Shown here one piece after another: positions 56,970 to 64,000 of a DNA stretch of 64,000 nucleotides (its first letter is position 1; every line of letters begins with the position of its first letter). The stretch is taken from the NCBI GenBank assembly GCA_024364735.1, contig JAGFNQ010005258.1, forward strand, positions 1,081,980 through 1,145,979, read 5' to 3'. The stretch is from Boesenbergia rotunda. Taxonomy: Eukaryota > Streptophyta > Magnoliopsida > Zingiberales > Zingiberaceae. The notes under the pieces were generated by a model. That model made no database searches. It saw only the letters and a program-made list of their open reading frames with translations, and had not been told where the DNA came from. Both the position numbers and the translations under genes were made by a program.

Positions 56970-59900
56970 TGTCACGCCCCGAGACCCAGGAGCCGCTGAT
57001 CCAATAGAAAATCGGACAGCACCTCCCCTGTCCGGCGGACAATTTACACATACACACAGATAATATAACACAACCACGCAGTTTAAAAGGCCTCAGGCCT
57101 CCAATCCACACATATATAACTGCATAAATGACTATACGTCGTAAAAACCAAAATCCGAACTCACGTGAGCTGCCAGGGGGCAGGAACAAAGCCAAAACCA
57201 AACGAAGTCCAACATAGGACTCAAAAGTACAATACCATCGAATAAAACGTGAATATATGTTCAAAACGTAACAACGGAAGCATAGGAAGTACTACAGGGT
57301 CCATAAACTAAACAACGTAAAGTAAAACCAAACAGAGCTCCTCTGGAGCTGGGGACTGGCTGCTAGGGATCTCCTGGCAGGCATCAACCTGAAATAAAAT
57401 GTATGGCAACGGGGTGAGTCCATAGCTCAGCGAATACCCAACAGATATACATAGTATGTTATAATAACAATAGAAGTCTACGCTAATACAACCTCATATG
57501 AACAATAGGAAAGGGTATACTGAAGATACTGAATAAAGATACATACCAGAATCCATCTAACCTGAAAAGAGGATAATAAGTACCAAGGGAATATCAATAG
57601 ACATATAATCTCAGATAACAAGTCTCCAGAATATGCATGTCAAACAAGTGCAGCAAACAATGCACGATGCAAAATATGCACATGGTGCAATGCCATGGTC
57701 ACCCCCTAACTCCAGTCAAGCCACCGAGACAGGCGATACTGTGTCGGTCGAGTGGGTAGAACTGTGACACTGTACGCACTCTGCCATCACTGCTCCTGAG
57801 TGACCGAGTGGACAGGATGCTGTCGGGGGACCGCCCCCCTACCCCATGTATATATGAGGGAGCGTCGCTCTCATCTCCTCTGGTCTATGGGAAGAGAAGG
57901 GATCTCCGCCTGCTACCACGCTCCGAAGCCACTACCCCTGAGCGGTCGAGCGGAGCAGTACAGAGCAAATGCACACATCCTACGGTATCCACTAACCCAT
58001 GAGTGGCCGTGTGCGCATATCATGTACCGGAAGACGATAGGCTCAACCACAAGGGAGTCGCTGATCGCCGGCATGCAACAATGCAAGGATGGTGTATGAT
58101 AGATACACATACCTCCCTCCCAAGTCCTCAGTATACTAGGTCTCAGTCTGACATCCTATAACAGGAAATACAGGTAACCTACAAGGTATACTGGCCTGAA
58201 ACCACAGATCTCTCAAGGTCAAGTGCAAGAGGTACATCCCGATATCTAAGCATACATACAGATATGACAATACCTGAGACTGAAGGGAACCAACAACATG
58301 ATAACTCAAGGATAAACAACAAGTATCCAGGACAGGCATAATAACTCAGGGATAACTAACAAGTATCCAGGACCGGCATAATAACTCAGGGATAACTATC
58401 AAGTATCCAGAATAAGCATAATAACTCAGGGATAACTAACAAGTATCCAGAACAGGCATAATAAACAGGGATAGCGTATGATCTTATTGCTATCTATAAC
58501 AGACTATGCATAACAAGATGACAATATCTAAAAGATAAGTCAAAGGGTACCCGCCTCCAAGAGTAGAAATCCGTATCAATCGAGACAGAACCACCCGTCG
58601 AAATAGGCAGTAATAGATCCAGTCAAGTCCCTGTGTAAAAGACACATTTTGATTAGCTATTACAAAATTAGTAACTAGCTAATTAATCCCTAATCCGTTC
58701 TAGGGTTAACCTAATTATTTCCCTTTCCATTTAATTACCTTTAATTAAATGGAAGGTTCCTAATTACCCTAGGTAATTACAATTAGATTTACTTTAAAGG
58801 TAAACTCGACTTTGAGTTCTTTTAAGCTTTGGTTATTAACTTAACCTCCCCCAACTCTAACCTCTAAAGTAAATCCAATCAATTAATCATTCATTAACAT
58901 GTCATTTACACCGATCTTGTTGTCCAATTGACCCCTAGTCACACCGAAAGCTCCCGGAGCAAGCATCTACATCTAAGGCTAGCAATTTCGGTTCTGATCA
59001 GAAAGAGCAGCAAGAATTTCAGGTTACCTTTCAAGTGGAGCTCGCGGCAGATTCCCCAAAGCTCACAATAGCCAATACCAGTCAATCCCAAGAGGAGAGG
59101 GCTGCTACAAAAGGCAATCAAGCCCCCAATCATATGGTCATCTAAGTTGATACAAACAAATCATTAAGAACTACCTTTACAAAGGAATCCTACGACCTCA
59201 CAGAGCTTACCTCACTGATTCAATTCCCTTAGCTGCTTGGCACAGAACAGGGCAATTCACCAAGCTGCTCACGGCAGTATCCAAGACCGCAGCCCAATTT
59301 CAAGGAGTAGTTTGCTACTACATCTCACCCAAGCCCTAATTTATCAATCTATCATAAGGAATAGGGAAAAACTACTCAAATCATAACCTTACCTGAGCAA
59401 GAATTCTCACGCGCGAGTCGAGACCAGTGCGGTCGGAAACACCCAGAGGATACCGAACAACAAACCCAGGGCACAGAGGGGAAGAGAGACTCGCAGGCGT
59501 TCTGTTGGCGAGGAACACAATGCCAACTCGAATCTATGCCCTACCTCACCTGGCGACTGAAGCAGAATCCAAGAGGGTGAGCAATCGAAGTGGCTGGCTC
59601 ACACTGCTCCGATTGCATAAGGGAGTGGCTCGCGTGCGACGGGGTGAGGAGCGTCGACGGAACACAGAGGGACGGCGACGGCTGGCTGCGGCTAGGGCAC
59701 GCGCGCGAAGGAGAAAAAGGGGTGCGGCTTCGTCGGCTGCGGCGAGTGAGGCGGCTTGGATCGGGAAGGGAAGGAGACGCAAGTGATGAACCCGAGCCCT
59801 AAACAGCCCCTTTTATACTTGCCTCTTTTAAGTCATGGCATTTTGCATTTTAGTCCAGCCCATTTTCATCTAATTGCAAAATCACTCCTAAGTTTAAACT

Positions 59901-60042
59901 TGATTACAAATTAGTCCTTATGACTGTTTGTTTAAATTATATTGTGGTCCCTACGTTTGTGTCCAAGGACTCAGAAGCCCCGGAACCTATCCGGTAATTC
60001 TCCGAAAATTTCCGGAACCTATCAAAAGTGTCGGATTTAACA
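56970..60042 (-). mobile_element. Solo gypsy LTR (TGTCACGCC family)
   Basis: 3,073 bp, TGTCACGCCCCGAG...CGGATTTAACA on plus, with a perfect 5-bp duplication ATTAT (56965-56969 and 60043-60047). It is closely related to 18663-21769. Short repeats of AACTCAGGGATAAC(T/C)A...AAGTATCCAG occur at ~58300-58470, a feature shared with 19965-20095. ORFs inside (56908-57264, 57800-58110, 58939-59133, 59427-59802) match the sister LTR and are not genes. Confidence 0.94.
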
Positions 60043-60047
60043 ATTAT

Positions 60048-60209
60048 TTTTAGAAAGCTTTTCTATATATATATATATATATATATATAGGTAGAAAGTT
60101 GAAATAGTTACCATTATTTAAAAAACATTTCTATTTTTATAAATTTATATTAATATATTATATCAGAATTTTAAAAACAATTTAAATATTTTTTTTGAAA
60201 ATTTTTCTA

Positions 60210-60211
<2 letters not shown>
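60048..60211. other. Short AT-rich flank with (TA)n
   Basis: Continuation of the AT-rich repeat block interrupted by the solo LTR: the GTAGAAAGTTGAAATAGTTACCATT stretch resembles 56488-56515. A (TA)n tract lies at ~60064-60089. Confidence 0.6.

Positions 60212-60301
<90 letters not shown>
60212..60301. repeat. Long (AT)n microsatellite
   Basis: About 90 bases of pure TA, the longest in the window and directly next to the LARD-like sequence. Length is likely to vary between individuals and may be inexact in assembly. Confidence 0.97.
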
Positions 60302-60302
<1 letters not shown>

Positions 60303-61590
60303 TGGAAGGAATCGACGACGATGTCCAGTCACCTGAGGTTTGCTCACGTGGAAGTTGCTGCGGCGGGGAGGAACTCAGTGCCCGGCGAGATCAATACGAG
60401 CGTTAGGGAAACACGCCGAAGATTGTCCAGCGGAGCCCACTCTGACACTCAAGTCAGTGTATTGAGGGAAAGTAAAGACAGCAAGAAAGAAAATGTGTAT
60501 AAAGTTAAGAGAGCATAACCCCTTTACCGGAGGGGTTGAACTATCTTTTATACTGATGGCGGCAAACTTTGCGTGTTCCCTTGATCTGTGTCACGTCTCC
60601 ATGACTCATGCCACGTCCTCCCCCTCTTTCGATGGTTACTGGATAGCCTTTGAAACGGTCTGCGCCGTTATTACGCTTCGACCTGTTGCGACATGAAGGT
60701 GATGCGTGTCCGTAGATCCGTAAAAAGAGGGGAGGAGATTGCTACTTGAGGTCGCTCGTTACTTGGGCTCCGGCTCCCGAGGTGATCTCGGGGTCTTCCG
60801 ACTCGAGTGGGCGCTATAACTCCCGAGGTGCTCTCGGGCCCCAACCCCCTCAGGGTGATCCTGGGAGGGGTCTTCTAGCTGACCCTCCAGGGCGTGTCCC
60901 CTGAGAGGGTCCTGAGGTGAGGCCCGGGAAGGAGGGTCGCTTCGACCATTCGTGTCATGCCACACAGCTCCTTCATCCCACGTGCCCGCCACGGGCTATT
61001 CAACCCCATCACAAGTCCCTTCCTTCAAGTCTGATCGAAGGAAGTGTGGCTGACTTATCGGACTAATGCGGAGATGAAGAAGCTGAGTTCCTGCGGGACA
61101 TTGTATCCATTGCTGCTCCTTCAGTAGTTATAAGTGGTCCTCGGATTACAATATTCGCTCTGAGTTCCGAGAAATCCCCTTTTTGGTTTCATCCTTCCCA
61201 AAAAGGCTTCTACGACTCTTGAGATACTATAATGATACCTGTCTCTCCGTTATAAAGGCGCATGACGCTTTTGTGATGGCGACAAGGTACCCCCACAAAT
61301 GCCTCGTCGCTACCAGCTTCAGCGGCCCCCTCCACGAACTCTTACTGACATGCGCCGCTGTATCTGGCTCCCATCAGGCGACTATCCCTGTCGTGGCAGT
61401 TTCTCACTTTTCACGTGCCTCTTCCCCATTGCGTTCAGGCAGGCGACCTCCAGGGTATAAGAGGGGAAGACGAGGACGATAGGTCCACCTACGACTTCGT
61501 GGCTAGGTGCACTTCGTCTTCCTTTCCTCCCATAAGGCCTCTTCCGCATGTAAGTAGTTTGTCTCTTTCTCGTCTTTTCCCTTAGGAACC
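60302..61590 (+). repeat. LARD-like 5' LTR/leader
   Basis: Upstream part of the element containing the gag-like gene at 61591. A CACTCTGACACTCAAGTCAG block (~60438) resembles 36925-36945 in the other LARD copy. A TATAAGA box at 61456-61462 would drive the gene from ~61490. Several short ORFs (60493-60696, 60759-60992, 61183-61482) lack domains. LTR edges and primer-binding site not found. Confidence 0.45.
61456..61462 (+). promoter_or_regulatory. TATA box of the LARD gag-like gene
   Basis: TATAAGA in GC-rich context (CAGGGTATAAGAGGGG), ~135 bases before the ATG at 61591, with a CT-rich leader. Confidence 0.5.
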
Positions 61591-63827
61591 ATGGAAGGTT
61601 ACCGAGCAGAGTGGTATGAGTTTGCCTCCTCGAGAGTGAGACCGAAAGCTCTGCAGGCGGCTATCGAGGCATACGACATCCCGGCCAAGATGGCGGTGGT
61701 TATCACCAAGGTAGACCAGACGCCAGTGGAGCCTCTCACAGGCATGTCGACCTTCTTCTTAGGACAGGTGGAGTTAGGACTCCGTTTTTCTATCCCCCCT
61801 TTCTTCATGAATATAGCCTCCTACTTTAATATACCTCTCCACCAGATGACTCCTAATGCCTTCGCTCAGATGGAAGGAGTGTATATTGTCTTCATGCTTT
61901 TTGACCTCCCCCTAACGCCTCATCTTTTTCATTCTTTTTTTTATCCCGATTGGTTTTAGGGGAGTCTTCAGCTTCTCGGCCCGCCCGGACCATAAATTTT
62001 TAGGAGGGTTTCCCTCTTCGCACAAAGGGTGAAAGGAGAAGTTTTTCTTCATCCAGCTGGGCATTGCCCTTCAGTCCCCTTAGTTTGATAGAGGTTCTCC
62101 CCAATCCTCCTTCTTTAGGGGAGTTTCTTCAGAGTTCTGCCTATCGACGTGTTAGGAATGTACTCGCCGGTATGGAGTTCAGCGGCCCGGGGCTGCTACA
62201 GAGTGAGGAGCTTATGTTCCGGGCGAGCCTTAGCCCTAAAGTGACCCGAATCAGCTCCAGCCTCGGTATGTTTATCTTTTTGATTAATGTCTGTTAATTC
62301 TGACTGATGTTTCCTTGTTTGACAAATGTAGAGGAAGTCATGTTCGCCAAGGTGATGGGCAGACTTATCAAGTGGGAGGAGGCCAACAAGGCGGCGCTGA
62401 ATCCTCCCCCGGCCATTCTTGAGGCACCTCCTGCACCCACCGAGTCCTTGGAGGGGACTGCTGACTCGTTCCGTGGGACGACTTCGCCCGAGTGGGTAGA
62501 AACCACTATTACATCCCCGCCGGTTGCGAGCCGAGGGCCTTCAGATCAACAGGTTGACCCTATGGTGGATCTTCCTTCTGGAGGTAGCTCCCCCCCCCCC
62601 CCCCCCCCCCCCATTGTTGTCCGTCTCGAGGGGGTTAGTGAGGGGTCTTCCCCTCCTATCGCCCCTTCGACAGTCCAACCCACTGGTTGGCAGAAGAGGC
62701 GAATCCCAAAGGGCTTGTATCCTAGATGGAAAAAGCTGCGCTCCGTGGGCCCCGACCCCCTTCCCTCTATGCCTGAGGAGGCGGTTGCTCCTTCCAGGGG
62801 GTGTGCCTATTCTTGCATCTTCTCGTGTTCCTTCGGCTGCCGCTCCGGAAATGGTCGGCACATCTCCTAGTTTTCCCCTAACCGACCCGGCCGAGGTATC
62901 GAAGGGTAAGGAGGTATTGCGTACCCAATACCTGATGAGACTTGACCGCCTAAAAATGAAATTGGACTCAGCATTGGAGGCCTCCATGCAATCCTTCCCC
63001 CCAGTGCATTGGATATTTTTGTGTATACTCTCTGACCTCTTGGTGCCATGACAGGCAGCCGAAGACTGCCTAACAACCGGCCGAGGTTTGTACTCTTGGC
63101 CTTGGGTTGAAGCTTTGATCATTCGAGCCCTGCGGGCCGAAGCTACCACTGATCACGAGCGCGGGGCAAGACTGATGCAGGCAGACGTCAGCATAGCTCT
63201 CCGTGCGAAGGTAGAGCATCTGTTGGGCCTCGTGCAGGACAGGGAGCTGGCCCTTCAAAATTCCCGACACCGAGAACGCCTGGCATCCGAAAAAGCTGTG
63301 GCCGTTACCAAGGACCTACTCCAGGTGATGCAGGCAAGGGACCAGCTTCAGATGAGAGAGAAGAAGCTATCGGGTGACATCTGACTCATAGCCATCTCGA
63401 CCGAGAAACTGAATGCGCGTGTTCAGGATCAGGCGCAGCAATTGGGTCAGAAGGAGTCTGCCTTTCTGATGGCAACTGATCATGCGTCTGTCCTGGAGGA
63501 TGACCTGGCCCAGGCTCGATTGGAGGTCCGGGCCACGTCGGACAGACTCAGAGAAGCTCTGGCTGATCATGATGAGATGTCAGCCGAGCGGGGACGATTG
63601 AAGAGTGCCCTCGCAGCTGCTGAGGCTGAGCTCCACGCCCTTCCGGTTGCTGAAGCTTCTCGCTCCCAGGAGACAGAAGCAGACTTCAAAGTGTCTTGGA
63701 GTTGGCTGAATTTCATGCTATCATCGTCGACCAAGTAATGAAGCATTTGCAGCAAGGCTTCCATGGGGCTATTGATCAGTTGAAGAAGGATCAACTTCTA
63801 CCTCCCCATGCCGACCCCCGTTTATGA
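61591..63827 (+). pseudogene. LARD gag-like gene with coiled-coil C-terminus, broken
   Basis: ATG 61591 (ACCATGG context). The N-terminal ~105 codons carry the plant 'putative gypsy-type transposon' fold (STFFLGQVELGLRFSIPPFF, NIPLHQMTPNAFAQ). A frameshift follows at ~61957, with VFSFSARPDHKFLGGFPSS in the next frame and a TGA where Trp is expected. From ~62064 the frame gives LQSSAYRRVRNVLAGMEF, and a plausible GT-AG intron (~62266-62331) leads to KVMGRLIKWEEANKAAL. Next come a Pro-rich linker with 23 consecutive C (62590-62612), another frameshift near 62800, and a Glu/Ala/Arg-rich coiled coil (~63090-63700) with a stop near 63382 and a last frameshift near 63690. It stops at ~63827. Such genes occur in LARD-type elements that lack pol. 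Confidence 0.75.
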
Positions 63828-64000
63828 GCAACGGCTGAGTTAGAGAGGGGCTCCCACCCGAGGACCCGGAAATGTAGGACCGTATGTTTACCAGGGAGCT
63901 GGGCCCTGTTGTAACAATTTTGATTAACATGATCATTTTACTTTTCTATTTCGCGTATATTCTTGGACCTGATTCCACGTGTCAAGTGTCTTTGCCGCGA
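63828..64000. other. 3' flank of the LARD gag-like gene
   Basis: Non-coding continuation with no feature recognised before the window edge. Confidence 0.5.

Noticed and set aside
57800..58110. ORF repeated almost identically at 19460-19771
   Set aside because: The conservation is that of two copies of one LTR, not of a gene; start and frame are not protected.
59427..59802. Arg/Ala-rich ORFs on both strands
   Set aside because: Inside the solo LTR 56970-60042; GC-rich LTR sequence gives open frames on both strands.
61551..61588. Tiny intron in the leader (GTAAGTAG...CCTTAG)
   Set aside because: At about 38 bases it is shorter than plant introns usually allow; the sequence is better read as plain CT-rich leader.
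62541..63149. 202-codon minus ORF
   Set aside because: Antisense of the LARD gag-like gene; depends on the poly-C run read as poly-Gly.

Overview
This is nuclear DNA from a flowering plant, most likely a repeat-rich monocot. The evidence is spliced genes with plant-only domains, GC-rich coding sequence in an AT-rich background, and dense nested LTR retrotransposons with Sirevirus-type features. A commelinid such as the ginger order fits, but that is inference from the style of the repeats. I see no prokaryotic or organellar gene, no rRNA or tRNA gene and no CRISPR locus.

Layout. 1-6374: the 5' end of a minus-strand Copia (Sirevirus-like) element with an open gag, a primer-binding site and a very long LTR (about 3.3 kb) holding two arrays of palindromic repeats. 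It sits against a fragment of a gypsy-type LTR. 6375-9887: intergenic DNA with a compact candidate small gene (46 codons, 8132-8272) behind a good TATA box and G-box. 9888-14882: a truncated minus-strand Copia element with decayed protease, integrase, RT and RNase H and a 229-bp 3' LTR; a solo LTR interrupts its coding end. 14885-37680: a deep nest. An old gypsy LTR (14885-22324) carries two solo LTRs. It abuts a LARD-like element (22325-37680) that carries two more solo LTRs and one complete non-autonomous Sirevirus-like element (29388-36731). 37677-46100: a dead plus-strand Copia element split by a gypsy LTR that has become a large fold-back. 46105-50900: AT-rich DNA with a MITE, two related SINE copies and a possible decayed PMEI-like gene.

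The gene island is 50.9-54.2 kb. A single-exon DUF4408/DUF761 membrane protein gene on plus (50948-51757) converges on a four-exon GEM-like GRAM-domain gene on minus (54185-52783). The second has a perfect 51-bp duplication that copies one of its splice donors. These are the only host genes I call with confidence. 54.2-64 kb returns to AT-rich DNA, a solo gypsy LTR (56970-60042), a long (AT)n tract and a decayed LARD-type gag-like gene (61591-63827).

Six solo LTRs have target-site duplications I could read directly (five perfect, one with a single mismatch), against one element with both ends present. LTR-LTR recombination has therefore dominated here. I found no convincing undescribed system. 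The best leads are LTR repeat arrays with compensated stems, the small gene at 8132, the fold-back at 38.9-42.4 kb, the U5-less LTR at 30590 and the duplicated splice donor in the GRAM gene.
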